Shown here: positions 34,764 to 44,612 of the stretch, piece by piece | Position numbering within the stretch: position 1 is the stretch's first letter | Layout of the letters: each line of letters begins with the position of its first letter | DNA from: Clostridia bacterium | GTDB taxonomy: Bacteria; Bacillota; Clostridia; TANB77; CAG-508 | Assembly (NCBI GenBank): GCA_017410505.1 | Contig: JAFQQR010000024.1 | Coordinates: 1 to 55,093, forward strand | Reading direction: 5' to 3' | DNA length: 55,093 nucleotides | Notes under the pieces: model-generated | What the model saw: the letters and a program-made list of their open reading frames with translations, nothing else | Told to the model about the DNA's origin: nothing | The model's database searches: none | Made by a program: the position numbers and the translations under genes

Positions 34764-35110
34764 TGATACCAGAAGAAATTATAATTGCACCAGTTGTTAC
34801 TGAAAAAAGCAATGATGAATTACAACAAGGAAAATACACTTTTAAAGTAAATAAAAAGGCTACAAAAGTTGAAATAGCAAAAGCTGTTGAAAAACTTTTT
34901 GAAGTTAGAGTGCTAAAAGTAAACACAATGACAGTTAAAGGAAAAGAAAAGAGAGTTGGATACCATATAGGTAAAACATCAGATTGGAAAAAAGCTATAG
35001 TTACTATAGATACAAATCCAGCAGAAGCTTCTTACTTAGCTAAAGGTGGTAAAGCTACTAAGGCTACTAAGAAATATAAAGATTCAATTGATGAATTTAT
35101 GGGAGCATAA
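34763..35110 (+). CDS. rplW: 50S ribosomal protein L23
   Basis: 115 aa, at the exit tunnel, docking site for trigger factor and SRP. IIAPVVTEKSNDEL, KYTFKVNKKATKVEIAKAVE and VNTMTVKGKEKRVGY are standard. A C-terminal extension of about 15 residues (GGKATKATKKYKDSIDEFM) is longer than usual. SD GAGGAGG lies inside the end of rplD. Confidence 0.96.
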   Translation: MIPEEIIIAPVVTEKSNDELQQGKYTFKVNKKATKVEIAKAVEKLFEVRVLKVNTMTVKGKEKRVGYHIGKTSDWKKAIVTIDTNPAEASYLAKGGKATKATKKYKDSIDEFMGA

Positions 35111-35136
35111 AGTAGGCAAATGAAAGCAGGTAAAAT

Positions 35137-35524
35137 ATGGATGAAAAAAGAAAAAAATGGTGTAAAAAGTATAAAGTAAAAATTGCAGATGGTGGTTTTA
35201 TAGATAAATTTTGCATGCCAGAACATGTGCAATGTATACTTCCAGCGAGACCAGGACAAAAACCATATTTCATAGGATTTGATGGAAAATCAAAAACTTA
35301 CGAGCAACTTACTGAAGAGGAAAAACAAGATTATAGAGAACAACAAGTACAAATTCCAGAAAACTTACATGAATTTACTAATAAAAAATGTGCATTAGAG
35401 AAAGCAAAAATTGATATTGTTAAAAAAAATAGAGATAAATCTCATAAAAATGTATTGGAAAAATCAAATATTAATTTGATAAAAGATATTGATGAAAGAT
35501 ATCGGGAAAGAACCCGGAGAATAA
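35137..35524 (+). CDS. Extra gene between rplW and rplB, unknown protein
   Basis: In most bacteria rplW is directly followed by rplB; here about 440 bp intervene. The frame opens at ATG 35137 (weak SD AGCAGG) with a credible protein, [20 protein letters not shown] then [20 protein letters not shown], Lys/Glu-rich, two or three Cys, no membrane segment; not recognised. In zero frame there is no stop before rplB, so it would be fused to L2 through an Arg/Lys-rich stretch unlike a natural domain. At an in-frame CGG (35503-35505), moving +1 gives a short end KEPGE and a stop TAA at 35522-35524, leaving room for rplB's own SD. I favour a separate gene of about 128 aa with a frameshift over an L2 fusion. 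Confidence 0.5.
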
Positions 35525-35580
35525 AGAATATCTGCAGTTCGAGCAGGAAAAAATCGAAATATAGAAAGGAAGATAAAATC

Positions 35581-36408
35581 ATGGGAATGAAACATTTTAA
35601 TCCATATACACCATCAAGAAGAAACATGACAGTTTCAGATTTTTCAGAAATAACAAAGAAAACACCAGAAAAATCTTTGTTAGCTAAAAAGAAAGAAAAA
35701 GCAGGAAGAAACAGTTATGGTAGAATAACAGTAAGACATCAAGGTGGAGGAAACAGACAAAAATATAGAATTATAGATTTTAAAAGAAGAAAAGATAACA
35801 TGGAAGCAACAGTTATCGGTATAGAATATGATCCAAACAGAAGTGCAAATATAGCATTAATCCAATATGAAGATGGAGAAAAAGCATATATATTAGCACC
35901 ACAAGGATTAACAGATGGAGATAAAGTAATATCAGGAGAAAGTGTTGATATCAAAGCAGGAAATGCAATGCCAATCGACAGTATCCCAGTAGGTACATTA
36001 ATCCACAACATAGAATTAAATCCAGGACAAGGTGGAAAATTAGTAAGAACAGCAGGACAAAGTGCTCAATTAATGGCTAAAGAAGGAAAATATGCAACAT
36101 TAAGATTACCATCAGGGGAAATGAGAAAAGTATTAGCTAAATGTAGAGCAACTGTAGGAGTTATAGGAAATGCAGACCATGAAAACGTTAAAATCGGTAA
36201 AGCCGGAAGAAAACGTCATATGGGATGGAGACCAACAGTTAGAGGTTCTGTAATGAACCCAGTAGATCACCCACATGGTGGTGGTGAAGGTAGAGCTCCA
36301 GTAGGACACGCTGGACCAATGACACCTTGGGGTAAACCAGCTCTTGGATATAAAACAAGAAATAAAAAGAAACAATCTAATAAACTTATTGTTAAGAGAA
36401 GAAAATAG
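35581..36408 (+). CDS. rplB: 50S ribosomal protein L2
   Basis: 275 aa, essential for peptidyl transferase assembly. The start [20 protein letters not shown] is the family N-terminus, with SD AAAGGAAG 9 bp upstream. Core motifs: [31 protein letters not shown] and the active-centre block [12 protein letters not shown] containing the conserved His. The frame is open upstream into the preceding unknown gene, but the SD and conserved N-terminus settle this start. Confidence 0.96.
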   Translation: MGMKHFNPYTPSRRNMTVSDFSEITKKTPEKSLLAKKKEKAGRNSYGRITVRHQGGGNRQKYRIIDFKRRKDNMEATVIGIEYDPNRSANIALIQYEDGEKAYILAPQGLTDGDKVISGESVDIKAGNAMPIDSIPVGTLIHNIELNPGQGGKLVRTAGQSAQLMAKEGKYATLRLPSGEMRKVLAKCRATVGVIGNADHENVKIGKAGRKRHMGWRPTVRGSVMNPVDHPHGGGEGRAPVGHAGPMTPWGKPALGYKTRNKKKQSNKLIVKRRK

Positions 36409-36413
36409 TTGTT

Positions 36414-36499
36414 GGCTTAGAGGCGCGATAGCGTTTCTAAGATTACAGATATTTTCGTTAAAATGCGAATAGCATTTTAACTACCTTAGAAAACATTAA
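36414..36499 (+). repeat. Ribosomal-operon hairpin pair R3 (divergent copy)
   Basis: CTTAGA/TCTAAG around GGCGCGATAGCG (36416-36441) followed by a perfect hairpin GTTAAAATGC/GCATTTTAAC with GAATA loop (36457-36481), then ACCTTAGAAAACATTA, the same 3' end as other copies. The GA/GA core is not evident, so membership is less sure. Confidence 0.5.
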
Positions 36500-36532
36500 T
36501 AAAAAAAGTCTTTGAAAGGAGGACATTAGAAT

Positions 36533-36814
36533 ATGTCTAGATCAAGCAAGAAAAAACCATTCGTTCAAGAAAAACTATTAAAAAGAATAGAAAAAATGAA
36601 TGAAACAGGAGATAAAGAAGTTCTAAAGACATGGTCAAGAGCTTCAACAATATATCCACAAATGGTTGGTCATACAATAGCTGTACATGATGGAAGAAAA
36701 CATGTTCCAGTATATATAGCAGAAGAAATGATTGGTCATAAATTAGGTGAATTTGCTCCAACAAGAACATTTAAAGGTCATGCAGGAGACAAAAAATCAA
36801 ACGTAAAGAAATAA
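36533..36814 (+). CDS. rpsS: 30S ribosomal protein S19
   Basis: 93 aa, in the 30S head with S13. [40 protein letters not shown] and [16 protein letters not shown] are diagnostic. SD AAAGGAGG. Confidence 0.97.
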   Translation: MSRSSKKKPFVQEKLLKRIEKMNETGDKEVLKTWSRASTIYPQMVGHTIAVHDGRKHVPVYIAEEMIGHKLGEFAPTRTFKGHAGDKKSNVKK

Positions 36815-36830
36815 GACATAAATAAAAAAT

Positions 36831-36887
36831 AGAAGTCGAGAAATAGGAGTCAGATGTCCAGAATCGGATTTCAGACTTCAGACATCT
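36831..36887. repeat. Palindromic GTCAGATGTC repeat, copy 2
   Basis: AGTCAGATGTC (36848) and GACATCT (36881-36887) enclose an inner TCTGAAAT-like stem (ATTTCAGA region). It also begins with AGAAGTC at 36831, like the other copies. It fills the rpsS-rplV gap. Confidence 0.6.
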
Positions 36888-36910
36888 ACCAAAAGAAGGA
36901 GGTAAGTAAA

Positions 36911-37267
36911 GTGGAAGAAACTATGTCAAGAGAAGCTAGAGCAACACTTAAATTTGCTAGAATATCATCTAGAAAAGTGAAAATAGTAGCAGATTTAATA
37001 AGAGGAAAAGATGTTGATGAAGCCTTAGCAATAGTAAAATTTACACCAAAAGCATCTTCAGAATTAATAGAAAAATTATTAAAATCAGCAATAGCAAATG
37101 CTGAAAATAATCATGAAATGAAACATGAAAATTTATATGTTGCTGAAATATTTGCAAATCAAGGTCCAACATTAAAAAGAATAAGACCAGCTGCAAAAGG
37201 TTCAGCAGTAAGAATAAGAAAAAGAACAAGTCATATAACAATAGTATTAAAAGAAAAGGAGGCTTAA
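36911..37267 (+). CDS. rplV: 50S ribosomal protein L22
   Basis: 118 aa, lines the exit tunnel. The GTG at 36911 is chosen because the SD AAGGAGG (36897-36903 area) is well spaced from it; the in-frame ATG 36923 is the alternative. [23 protein letters not shown] and the tunnel-loop [19 protein letters not shown] are conserved. Confidence 0.95.
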   Translation: MEETMSREARATLKFARISSRKVKIVADLIRGKDVDEALAIVKFTPKASSELIEKLLKSAIANAENNHEMKHENLYVAEIFANQGPTLKRIRPAAKGSAVRIRKRTSHITIVLKEKEA

Positions 37268-37274
37268 TTTAACC

Positions 37275-37931
37275 ATGGGTCAAAAAGTACATCCAACAGG
37301 TGCAAGAGTTGGTATAATAAGAGATTGGAACTCTAAATGGTATGCAGATTCTAAAAACTTTGCAGATTATTTAGTAGAAGACCAAAAAATACGTAAATTT
37401 TTAAAGAAAAAATTATATGCTGCTGGAATTTCTAAAATAGAAATTGAAAGAACAGCCAAAATGGTAAAAATTAATTTATACACAGCTAAACCAGGAATAG
37501 TAATTGGTAAAGGTGGAGCTGGTGTAGAAACAGTAAAAGCAGAAGTTGCTAAATTAATAGGAAAAGATGTTAACTTAAATATAGTAGAAGTTAAAAATAT
37601 AGATACAGATGCACAATTAGTTGCAGAAAATATCGCAGGACAATTAGAAAGAAGAATTTCATTCAGAAGAGCTATGAAACAATGTATGCAAAAAGCTACA
37701 AAAGCTGGAGCTTTAGGTATAAAAACAGCTGTATCAGGAAGATTAGGTGGAGCTGACATGGCTAGAACTGAATTCTATAAAGAAGGAAATATTCCATTAC
37801 AAACTTTAAGAGCTGATATCGATTATGGATTTGCAGAAGCAGATACAACATATGGAAAAATCGGTGTAAAAGTTTGGATATATAAAGGAGAAGTTCTTCC
37901 AAGTAAAAAAATGGAAGGGGGAGACCAATAA
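37275..37931 (+). CDS. rpsC: 30S ribosomal protein S3
   Basis: 218 aa, at the mRNA entry site. [20 protein letters not shown], the KH motif [15 protein letters not shown], and [20 protein letters not shown] are diagnostic. SD AAGGAGG. The stop overlaps the rplP start. Confidence 0.97.
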   Translation: MGQKVHPTGARVGIIRDWNSKWYADSKNFADYLVEDQKIRKFLKKKLYAAGISKIEIERTAKMVKINLYTAKPGIVIGKGGAGVETVKAEVAKLIGKDVNLNIVEVKNIDTDAQLVAENIAGQLERRISFRRAMKQCMQKATKAGALGIKTAVSGRLGGADMARTEFYKEGNIPLQTLRADIDYGFAEADTTYGKIGVKVWIYKGEVLPSKKMEGGDQ

Positions 37932-38374
37932 TGCCATTAATGCCAAAAAGAACAAAACATAGAAAAGTACAAAAAGGTAGAATGAGAGGAAAAGCAACAA
38001 GAGGAAATAAAGTTACAGATGGAGAATATGGAATACAAGCTGTAACAGCTGGTTTAATAACAAGTAATCAAATTGAAGCAGCCAGAATTGCTATGACTCG
38101 TTATATAAAAAGAGGTGGAAAAGTTTGGATAAAAATATTCCCAGACAAACCAATAACTTCTAAGCCAATCGGTACTCGTATGGGTAAAGGAAAAGGGGCT
38201 CCAGAATATTGGGTAGCTGTTGTAAAACCAGGAAGAGTAATGTTTGAAATTGCTGGTGTACCAGAAGAAACAGCTAGAGAAGCCTTAAGACTTGCAATGA
38301 ATAAACTACCTAATAAAACAAAATTCGTTGCTAGAGAAACTGAAAAGGTAGGTGAAAATGATGAAGATAAATAA
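37931..38374 (+). CDS. rplP: 50S ribosomal protein L16
   Basis: 147 aa, near the A site. [20 protein letters not shown], the conserved GDYGIQA-type block [18 protein letters not shown], and [22 protein letters not shown] are present. Starts on the last base of rpsC's stop codon (AATAATG). Confidence 0.97.
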   Translation: MPLMPKRTKHRKVQKGRMRGKATRGNKVTDGEYGIQAVTAGLITSNQIEAARIAMTRYIKRGGKVWIKIFPDKPITSKPIGTRMGKGKGAPEYWVAVVKPGRVMFEIAGVPEETAREALRLAMNKLPNKTKFVARETEKVGENDEDK

Positions 38375-38564
38375 AATAAGAGAAATGTCTTCACCAGATT
38401 TAGAGAAAGAATTAGGTGAACTAAAAACAGAATTATTCAAATTAAAATTTAGTTTAGCTACAAACGGATTAGATAATCCAATGAAAATAAAAGAAGTTAA
38501 AAAAGATATAGCTAAAATAAATACTGTATTAACAGAAAGAAAAATAGCAGAAAGCAAACAATAG
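38358..38564 (+). CDS. rpmC: 50S ribosomal protein L29
   Basis: 68 aa helical hairpin at the exit tunnel. [20 protein letters not shown] and [19 protein letters not shown] are typical. It overlaps rplP by 17 bp; ATG 38358 is placed 7 bp after AAGGTAGG. GTG 38352 is a less likely start. Confidence 0.94.
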   Translation: MMKINKIREMSSPDLEKELGELKTELFKLKFSLATNGLDNPMKIKEVKKDIAKINTVLTERKIAESKQ

Positions 38565-38590
38565 AAGTCAGAAGTTCGACATCTGACATC
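38563..38590. repeat. Palindromic GTCAGATGTC repeat, copy 3
   Basis: AGAAGTCAGAAGTTC followed by GACATCTGACATC, so GTCAGA and TCTGAC pair. It begins in the rpmC stop codon and lies before the rpsQ SD. Confidence 0.55.
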
Positions 38591-38611
38591 AAATAGAAAG
38601 GAGAAATCTAA

Positions 38612-38875
38612 ATGGAAGAAAGAAATCTTCGTAAAACTATGACAGGAACTGTAGTATCTGATAAAATGGATAAAACAGTAGTTGTAGCAGTTGAAACAAG
38701 TGTTAGACATGATGTATATGGAAAAACAGTAAAAAGAACATATAAATTAAAAGCACATGACGAAAACAACGAATGTCATCAAGGTGACAAAGTTGAAGTT
38801 ATGGAAACAAGACCACTTTCTAAAGATAAAAGATGGAGAGTAGTTAAAATTGTAGAAAAAGCAATTATAAAATAA
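38612..38875 (+). CDS. rpsQ: 30S ribosomal protein S17
   Basis: 87 aa OB-fold protein. [43 protein letters not shown] and [14 protein letters not shown] are family blocks. SD AAAGGAG. Confidence 0.97.
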   Translation: MEERNLRKTMTGTVVSDKMDKTVVVAVETSVRHDVYGKTVKRTYKLKAHDENNECHQGDKVEVMETRPLSKDKRWRVVKIVEKAIIK

Positions 38876-38895
38876 GAGAAGGAGGAAAACAGGCG

Positions 38896-39264
38896 ATGAT
38901 ACAACAACAAACAATATTAAAAGTAGCAGACAACACAGGTGCAAAAGAAATCATGTGTATTAGATGTTTAGGTGGATCATACAGAAAAACATCTAACATT
39001 GGTGATGTAATAGTTGCTTCAGTTAAATCAGCAACACCAGGTGGCGTTGTTAAAAAAGGCGATGTTGTAAAAGCTGTTATTGTAAGATCTAAAAAAGGAT
39101 TAAGAAGACCAGATGGATCATATATAAAATTTGATGAAAACGCAGCTGTAATAATAAAAGAAGATGGAACTCCAAAAGGAACACGTATCTTTGGGCCAGT
39201 TGCAAGAGAACTAAGAGAAAAAGATTATATGAAAATATTATCTTTAGCTCCAGAAGTTCTTTAA
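38896..39264 (+). CDS. rplN: 50S ribosomal protein L14
   Basis: 122 aa, contacts 16S rRNA at an intersubunit bridge. [38 protein letters not shown] and [13 protein letters not shown] are diagnostic. SD AAGGAGG. Its last codons and stop are part of the first stem of element R4. Confidence 0.97.
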   Translation: MIQQQTILKVADNTGAKEIMCIRCLGGSYRKTSNIGDVIVASVKSATPGGVVKKGDVVKAVIVRSKKGLRRPDGSYIKFDENAAVIIKEDGTPKGTRIFGPVARELREKDYMKILSLAPEVL

Positions 39265-39345
39265 GCCGTTAGCGAGGAACGAGCTTTACGGATTAAAGAT
39301 GCAAAAACTATGGAATGAAATGTAATAGTTTTTGTATACCTTATA
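39258..39345 (+). repeat. Ribosomal-operon two-hairpin element R4
   Basis: TCTTTAA/TTAAAGA (39258-39264 with 39293-39299) includes the rplN stop codon. Inner CCGT/ACGG, GC/GC, and tandem GA (39274-39275) opposite GA (39281-39282), closed by G-GAA-C. The second hairpin is GCAAAAACTA/TAGTTTTTGT (39301-39310 with 39326-39335), then ACCTTATAA. It lies 28 bp before the rplX start. Confidence 0.78.
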
Positions 39346-39372
39346 AATATGAAGAAAAGGAGGCAATCTCTA

Positions 39373-39681
39373 ATGAGAATAAAAAAAGGAGATACTGTTG
39401 AAGTTTTATCAGGAAATGATAAAGGTAAAACAGGAGAAGTATTAGAAGTAATACCAAAAGCTGACAAAATCATTGTTAAAGGTATTAACATTAGAAAAAA
39501 ACATGTTAAACCAAGAAAACAAGGAGAAGAAGGCGGAATAATATCAATAGAATCAGCTATACCAAGTTCAAAAGTAAATGTAGTATGTTCTAAATGTGGA
39601 AAAGCTACAAAAGTTGGATATAGTGAAGAAAAAGGCGAAAAAATTCGTGTTTGTAAAAAATGCGGTGCTAAATTAAAATAA
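39373..39681 (+). CDS. rplX: 50S ribosomal protein L24
   Basis: 102 aa, initiates 50S assembly. MRIKKGDTVEVLSGNDKGKT contains the KOW motif, and the C-terminus has four Cys in VVCSKCGKATKVG and VCKKCGAK, a zinc-ribbon-like site present in many Firmicute L24. Start at the ATG after AAGGAGG; an upstream frame from 39349 has no SD. Confidence 0.96.
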   Translation: MRIKKGDTVEVLSGNDKGKTGEVLEVIPKADKIIVKGINIRKKHVKPRKQGEEGGIISIESAIPSSKVNVVCSKCGKATKVGYSEEKGEKIRVCKKCGAKLK

Positions 39682-39706
39682 ATAAAGGAAGGAGGATTAA
39701 TAAGTA

Positions 39707-40246
39707 ATGGAAAAATTAAGAGAACAATATGAAAAAGAAGTAATCCCAGCATTAATGAAAAAATTCAATTATAAATCAGTTATGCAAGTTCCAAAACTTG
39801 AAAAAATAGTTATAAATATAGGATTAGGAGATATTAAAGAAAATCCAAAATCATTAGAAAATGCAATGAATGATTTAACAATAATTACAGGTCAAAAACC
39901 AGTAGTAACAAAAGCTAGAAAATCAATAGCTGCATTCAAATTAAGAGAAGGTGTTAATATAGGTTGTAAAGTAACATTAAGATCAGATAAAATGTATGAC
40001 TTTGCATATAAACTATTTAATGTAGCACTTCCAAGAGTTAGAGATTTTAGAGGAGTTTCAGGAAATTCATTTGATGGAAGAGGAAACTACTCAATGGGTA
40101 TAAAAGAACAATTAATATTCCCAGAAATCGAATATGATAAAGTTGATAAATTAAGAGGAATGGATATCATATTTGTAACAACAGCTAATTCAGATGAAGA
40201 AGCAAAAGAATTATTAAAATTAATGGGAATGCCTTTCAAAAACTAG
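39707..40246 (+). CDS. rplE: 50S ribosomal protein L5
   Basis: 179 aa, binds 5S rRNA and contacts P-site t[55 protein letters not shown] and [18 protein letters not shown] are family blocks. SD AAGGAGG. Confidence 0.97.
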   Translation: MEKLREQYEKEVIPALMKKFNYKSVMQVPKLEKIVINIGLGDIKENPKSLENAMNDLTIITGQKPVVTKARKSIAAFKLREGVNIGCKVTLRSDKMYDFAYKLFNVALPRVRDFRGVSGNSFDGRGNYSMGIKEQLIFPEIEYDKVDKLRGMDIIFVTTANSDEEAKELLKLMGMPFKN

Positions 40247-40269
40247 TCAAAAGGAGGAATTAGAAAACT

Positions 40270-40455
40270 ATGGCTAAAAAATCAATGAAAGTAAAACAAG
40301 CTAGACCACAAAAATACAGCACAAGAGAATACAATAGATGTAAATTATGTGGAAGACCACATGCATATATCAGAAAATATGGTATTTGCCGTGTATGTTT
40401 TAGAGAATTAGCACATAAAGGTGAGATACCAGGTATAAAAAAGGCAAGCTGGTAG
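40270..40455 (+). CDS. rpsN: 30S ribosomal protein S14, zinc type (type Z)
   Basis: 61 aa, the short zinc form: Cys24-x2-Cys27 and Cys40-x2-Cys43 in [37 protein letters not shown] is the standard end. SD AAAGGAGG. Confidence 0.97.
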   Translation: MAKKSMKVKQARPQKYSTREYNRCKLCGRPHAYIRKYGICRVCFRELAHKGEIPGIKKASW

Positions 40456-40574
40456 AAAATCGATTAAAAGCAGCAATCTGCACATTTTCACTAAATAATC
40501 CAAACTTCGATGTACAAATGTACACCTTCAGCTTGAATTATTTATCAAAAATGCACATCTTACTACTTTTAATC
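40456..40574 (+). repeat. Large hairpin (AAAATYGATTA class) between rpsN and rpsH
   Basis: AAAATCGATTAAAAG (40457-40471) pairs with CTTTTAATCAATTTT near 40564-40580. Inner arms pair in turn: TGCACATTTT with AAAAATGCA, AAATAATCCAA with TTGAATTATTT and GTAC/GTAC at the tip. A similar outer stem occurs at 47194-47257. No ORF is present. Confidence 0.65.
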
Positions 40575-40612
40575 AATTTTAGAAAATAAAAGAAGAAAAG
40601 GAGGAAAAAGAG

Positions 40613-41011
40613 TTGAATACTACAGATCCAATCGCAGATATGTTAACAAGAATAAGAAATGCAAATACATCAAAACATAAAACAGTAGATATACCTGCAT
40701 CAAAAATGAAATCAGGAATAGCTGAAATATTATTCAAAGAAGGATATATTAAAGCTTTTGAAGAAATAAAAGATGAGAATCAAGGAATAATAAGAGTTAC
40801 TCTAAAATATGACGAAAAAGGAAATAGAGTAATTGATGGATTAAAAAGAATTAGTAAACCAGGATTAAGAGTTTATGCTTCTAAAGAAGAATTACCAAAA
40901 GTATTAAACGGATTAGGAATAGCAATAATATCTACATCACAAGGTTTAAAAACAGATAAAGAAGCAAGACAATTAGGCATAGGTGGAGAAGTATTAGCTT
41001 ATGTTTGGTAA
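40613..41011 (+). CDS. rpsH: 30S ribosomal protein S8
   Basis: 132 aa with a TTG start, 8 bp after [29 protein letters not shown] and the C-terminal [20 protein letters not shown] are diagnostic. It binds the central domain of 16S rRNA and is the spc-operon regulator in enterobacteria. Confidence 0.97.
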   Translation: MNTTDPIADMLTRIRNANTSKHKTVDIPASKMKSGIAEILFKEGYIKAFEEIKDENQGIIRVTLKYDEKGNRVIDGLKRISKPGLRVYASKEELPKVLNGLGIAIISTSQGLKTDKEARQLGIGGEVLAYVW

Positions 41012-41036
41012 AAAGAAGAAGGGAGGAAAACTTTAA

Positions 41037-41573
41037 ATGTCAAGAATAGGAAATAAACCTATTACAGTACCATCAGAGGTTAAAATTACAATAGATGGAC
41101 AAAAAATTACTGTAACAGGGCCAAAAGGAACATTAGAAAGAGAAATACATAGAAATATTTCTTTAGAAATGAATGATAACATAATTAAAGTAATTAGAAA
41201 AAATGATGAACCTGCTAACAGAAGTTTACATGGATTGACAAGAACTTTAATTAATAATATGATAGTTGGTGTAACAAGTGAATACACTAAAGAATTACAA
41301 ATAAACGGAGTTGGATATAGAGTTGCAAAACAAGGAACAGGTTTAAATATGACTTTAGGATATTCACATCCTGTAATATTTGAAGCACCAGAAGGAATTA
41401 CTTTTGATGTACCAAATCCAAATACAATAATCGTTAGAGGAATCGATAAAGAATTAGTAGGTCAAACAGCAGCTGTTGTAAGATCTAAGAGACCACCAGA
41501 AGTATATAGAGGTAAAGGTATTAAATATTCTGATGAGGTTATTAGACGTAAAGAAGGTAAAACAGGTAAATAA
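41037..41573 (+). CDS. rplF: 50S ribosomal protein L6
   Basis: 178 aa. MSRIGNKPITVPSEVKITID and the C-terminal block IKYSDEVIRRKEGKTGK are conserved. SD GGGAGG. Its stop codon region begins element R5. Confidence 0.97.
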   Translation: MSRIGNKPITVPSEVKITIDGQKITVTGPKGTLEREIHRNISLEMNDNIIKVIRKNDEPANRSLHGLTRTLINNMIVGVTSEYTKELQINGVGYRVAKQGTGLNMTLGYSHPVIFEAPEGITFDVPNPNTIIVRGIDKELVGQTAAVVRSKRPPEVYRGKGIKYSDEVIRRKEGKTGK

Positions 41574-41667
41574 GTAAGCTCTTAATGAAATTGGCGTCAG
41601 ACAATTGAATATTAGAGATTACTTATACAGCCGAATGTAAATGAGGTTGTAAACTTTATAAACATTA
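41572..41667 (+). repeat. Ribosomal-operon two-hairpin element R5
   Basis: AAGTAA/TTACTT (41572-41577 with 41619-41624) and TCTTAAT/ATTAGAGA, then tandem GA (41587-41588) opposite GA (41607-41608) flanking an inner stem AATTG/CAATT. The second hairpin ACAGCC/GGTTGT follows TTAT. It ends TTATAAACATTA. The GA/GA loop is kept although the surrounding sequence differs from R1, R4 and R6. Confidence 0.68.
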
Positions 41668-41696
41668 TAAAAAATGTTAAGAAAGGAGTAATGAAA

Positions 41697-42056
41697 ATGG
41701 TTAAGAAAACAGATAGAAAAATGGAAAGAGCAAGAAGACATTTAAGAGTAAGAAGAAAAATATCTGGAACAAGTGAAAGACCAAGATTATGTGTATATAA
41801 AAGTAATACAAATTTATATGTACAAATTATAGATGATGTTGCAGGAAATACTTTAGTTAGCTGTTCTACATTAGACAAAGAAATAAAAACAAAACATGCA
41901 AATATCGAAGCAGCTAAAGAAGTTGGAGCAATGATTGCTAAAAAAGCATTAGAAAAAAATATTAAATCTGTAGTTTTTGATCGTGGTGGAAATATCTATC
42001 ACGGAGTAGTAAAAGAATTAGCAGAAGCTGCTAGAGAAGGCGGATTGGAATTCTAA
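41697..42056 (+). CDS. rplR: 50S ribosomal protein L18
   Basis: 119 aa, binds 5S r[24 protein letters not shown] and the end [20 protein letters not shown] are diagnostic. ATG 41697 is preferred to ATG 41691 because the SD AAAGGAG ends at 41688. Confidence 0.96.
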   Translation: MVKKTDRKMERARRHLRVRRKISGTSERPRLCVYKSNTNLYVQIIDDVAGNTLVSCSTLDKEIKTKHANIEAAKEVGAMIAKKALEKNIKSVVFDRGGNIYHGVVKELAEAAREGGLEF

Positions 42057-42080
42057 GTAGCTGTTATGAGTTTAACGAAT

Positions 42081-42157
42081 TAAGTTAGATGTTAGCGACG
42101 AGGGAGCGTTACATATAACTTATGCAGAAATTATAAAATAATTTCTGTATACCTTAA
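42081..42157 (+). repeat. Ribosomal-operon two-hairpin element R6
   Basis: AAGTTA/TAACTT (42082-42087 with 42116-42121), ATGT/ACAT, GC/GC, tandem GA (42097-42098) opposite GA (42104-42105) closed by C-GAG-G. The second hairpin is GCAGAAATTA/TAATTTCTGT (42124-42133 with 42139-42148), followed by ACCTTAAAAAGAA. The 24 nt before it, after rplR, show nothing else. Confidence 0.78.
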
Positions 42158-42183
42158 AAAGAATAGGAGGAAAGGAAAAACCG

Positions 42184-42669
42184 ATGGAAGAAAGAAGCGA
42201 ATTAAAAGAAAAAGTAGTTGCCATAAACAGAGTTGCAAAAGTTGTTAAAGGTGGTAGAACTTTTAGATTTAGTGCAGTAGTTGTAGTAGGTGACGAAAAT
42301 GGACATATTGGTGTAGGTAATGGTAAAGCAGCTGAAGTTCCAGATGCAATTAAAAAAGCTATTCAAGAAGCTAAAAAGAATTTAGTAGAAGTTCCAATAG
42401 TTGATACAACTGTACCTCATGAATATGTTGGAAAATTTGGTAGTGCAAAAGTTTTATTAAAACCAGCTGCAGTTGGTACAGGGCTTATAGCTGGAGGAAG
42501 TGTTAGACCAGTATTAGAGCTTGCAGGATATCAAAATATAAGAACAAAAGTTATTGGAACAAACAATCCAAGAAACGTTGTTTATGCTACAATTGAAGGA
42601 TTAAAAGCTATGCAAACAGCTGAACAAGTAGCTAAAAAAAGAGGTAAAAAAGTAGAAGAAATATTATAA
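42184..42669 (+). CDS. rpsE: 30S ribosomal protein S5
   Basis: 161 aa, decoding fidelity and helicase function at mRNA entry. [20 protein letters not shown], the [16 protein letters not shown] loop and [19 protein letters not shown] are standard. SD AGGAGGAAAGG. Confidence 0.97.
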   Translation: MEERSELKEKVVAINRVAKVVKGGRTFRFSAVVVVGDENGHIGVGNGKAAEVPDAIKKAIQEAKKNLVEVPIVDTTVPHEYVGKFGSAKVLLKPAAVGTGLIAGGSVRPVLELAGYQNIRTKVIGTNNPRNVVYATIEGLKAMQTAEQVAKKRGKKVEEIL

Positions 42670-42714
42670 TAGAAGTCTAATTTAAAAGTAAAATTAAGGA
42701 GGTGCAAGCGCAAA

Positions 42715-43149
42715 ATGAAGTTAGGAGAATTAAAACCAGCTGAGGAAAGAGTTTCAAGAAGAAGAGTAGGACGTGGAATGGGTTCTGGACTTGGAAAAAC
42801 ATCTGGAAGAGGACATAAAGGACAAAAAGCAAGATCAGGCGGCGGAGTAAGAAGAGGATTCGAAGGTGGTCAAACACCATTATATAGAAGATTACCAAAA
42901 AGAGGATTCACAAATATTCATGCTAAAAATTATACAGAAGTAACATTGACAATGTTAAATAAATCAACAGTAGAAGATGTTACAGCAGAAACTTTAATAG
43001 CTGATGGAATTATAAATAAAATAAATGACGGAATAGTAGTATTAGCAACAGGAAAATTAGATAAAAAATTAAATGTTAAAGCTACAAGATTTACTGCAAG
43101 TGCAAAAGAAAAAATTGAAGCTTTAGGCGGAAAGGCTGAGGTGATTTAA
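42715..43149 (+). CDS. rplO: 50S ribosomal protein L15
   Basis: 144 aa. [40 protein letters not shown] and [15 protein letters not shown] are diagnostic. SD AAGGAGG. It follows rpsE directly: rpmD (L30), usual here in many bacteria, is absent. Confidence 0.97.
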   Translation: MKLGELKPAEERVSRRRVGRGMGSGLGKTSGRGHKGQKARSGGGVRRGFEGGQTPLYRRLPKRGFTNIHAKNYTEVTLTMLNKSTVEDVTAETLIADGIINKINDGIVVLATGKLDKKLNVKATRFTASAKEKIEALGGKAEVI

Positions 43150-44469
43150 TTGTTTAAAACAATAAAAAATGCATTTAAGACACCAGATGTTAGAAAGAGA
43201 ATATTATATACACTATTATTAATAGTAATTTTTAGATTAGGATGTTATATTACAGTACCTGGGGTAAATAGTATAACATTAAGTGAAGCTATGCAATCCA
43301 ATAATGGAGTAGCAGGATTAATAGATATGATTTCAGGAGGAGCATTTTCAAGATTTTCAGTTTTTGCAATGTCAATTAGTCCTTATATAACAGCTTCAAT
43401 TGTTATCCAATTATTAGCAATGATTATACCTTCATTAGAGAGATTAACTAAAGAAGGTGGAGAAGAAGGAAGAAAGAAAATTAACAAATATACAAAAATA
43501 TTAACATTAGTATTAGCTTTAGTTGAAGCTATAGGTGTATTTGTATCATATAAATCTTCTGGAATATTTGTAAATACAGAATTTTCAACAGCAGCTTTAG
43601 TTGTAATATCATTAGTAGCAGGAACATCAATACTAATGTGGCTTGGAGATGAAATTACAAACAAAGGAAATGGAAATGGAATTTCAATGGTGATTTTTGT
43701 AGGTATAATTTCAGGATTACCAAGTTTTGTAGTAACATTATGGGATTTAATAGTTACAAGTGAAGGATTTAGTACAACAGGATTATTAACAGCGTTAGGA
43801 TTAATAGTAGGTGCTATAATTTTAATTGCAGGAGTTGTATTTATACAACAAGCTGAAAGAAGAGTACCTGTGCAATATTCTAAAAAAGTAGTTGGAAGAA
43901 AGATGGTTGGAGCACAAAGTACACATATACCATTAAAATTAGCAATGGCTGGAGTTATGCCAATAATATTTGCATCATCATTCTTAACATTTCCAGCAAT
44001 GATAATTCAAATATTTGTAAAGGATATAACAAGTCAAACAGGATTTTTAGCAGGATTATATAATTTTTCAATAGCTACATCATCTTCAAGTGTAGGTATT
44101 GGATATACAATAGCTAATGCAATTGTATATTTAGTATTAATAATGGCATTTACATTTTTCTATACATATGCAACATTCAATCCAGCAGAAGTATCAAATA
44201 ATATTAAGAAAAATGGTGGATTTATACCAGGAATAAGAGCAGGAAAACCAACAACAGATTATTTATCATCAATAATATCAAAATTAACATGGTTTGGTGG
44301 ATTTTTCTTGGCAGTAATAGCAATATTACCAATGTTATTAAGATTTACAGGATTAAATATAGCATTTGGTGGTACATCAATATTGATTGTTGTAGGTGTA
44401 GCATTAGAAACAGTGCAACAGTTAGAATCACAATTAGTAATGAGACATTATAAAGGATTTTTAGAATAA
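43150..44469 (+). CDS. secY: Protein translocase subunit SecY
   Basis: 439 aa, ten-helix channel of the Sec translocon. LGCYITVPGVN (plug region), SRFSVFAMSISPYITASIVIQ, IPSLERLTKEGGEEGRKKIN, and KNGGFIPGIRAGKPTTDYLS in the cytosolic loop are conserved. It starts with TTG, directly abutting the rplO stop; the SD GGCTGAGGTGAT is inside rplO. SecG is encoded at 16 kb. Confidence 0.97.
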   Translation: MFKTIKNAFKTPDVRKRILYTLLLIVIFRLGCYITVPGVNSITLSEAMQSNNGVAGLIDMISGGAFSRFSVFAMSISPYITASIVIQLLAMIIPSLERLTKEGGEEGRKKINKYTKILTLVLALVEAIGVFVSYKSSGIFVNTEFSTAALVVISLVAGTSILMWLGDEITNKGNGNGISMVIFVGIISGLPSFVVTLWDLIVTSEGFSTTGLLTALGLIVGAIILIAGVVFIQQAERRVPVQYSKKVVGRKMVGAQSTHIPLKLAMAGVMPIIFASSFLTFPAMIIQIFVKDITSQTGFLAGLYNFSIATSSSSVGIGYTIANAIVYLVLIMAFTFFYTYATFNPAEVSNNIKKNGGFIPGIRAGKPTTDYLSSIISKLTWFGGFFLAVIAILPMLLRFTGLNIAFGGTSILIVVGVALETVQQLESQLVMRHYKGFLE

Positions 44470-44612
44470 AAATAACATTGTGGGGAGATATGATTTTATC
44501 ATATCACCCTATAATGATTTTTATAATGTTTATTAAATGTTAGCTTATTTAGTAAATATTATAAAGATTATTATAAATTAATAGTCTAAATTTTTTAAGG
44601 AGAGATGCCAGA

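Noticed and set aside
35137..36408. L2 with a 148-residue N-terminal extension
   Set aside because: rplB has its own SD and conserved N-terminus at 35581, and the linking segment looks like untranslated sequence.
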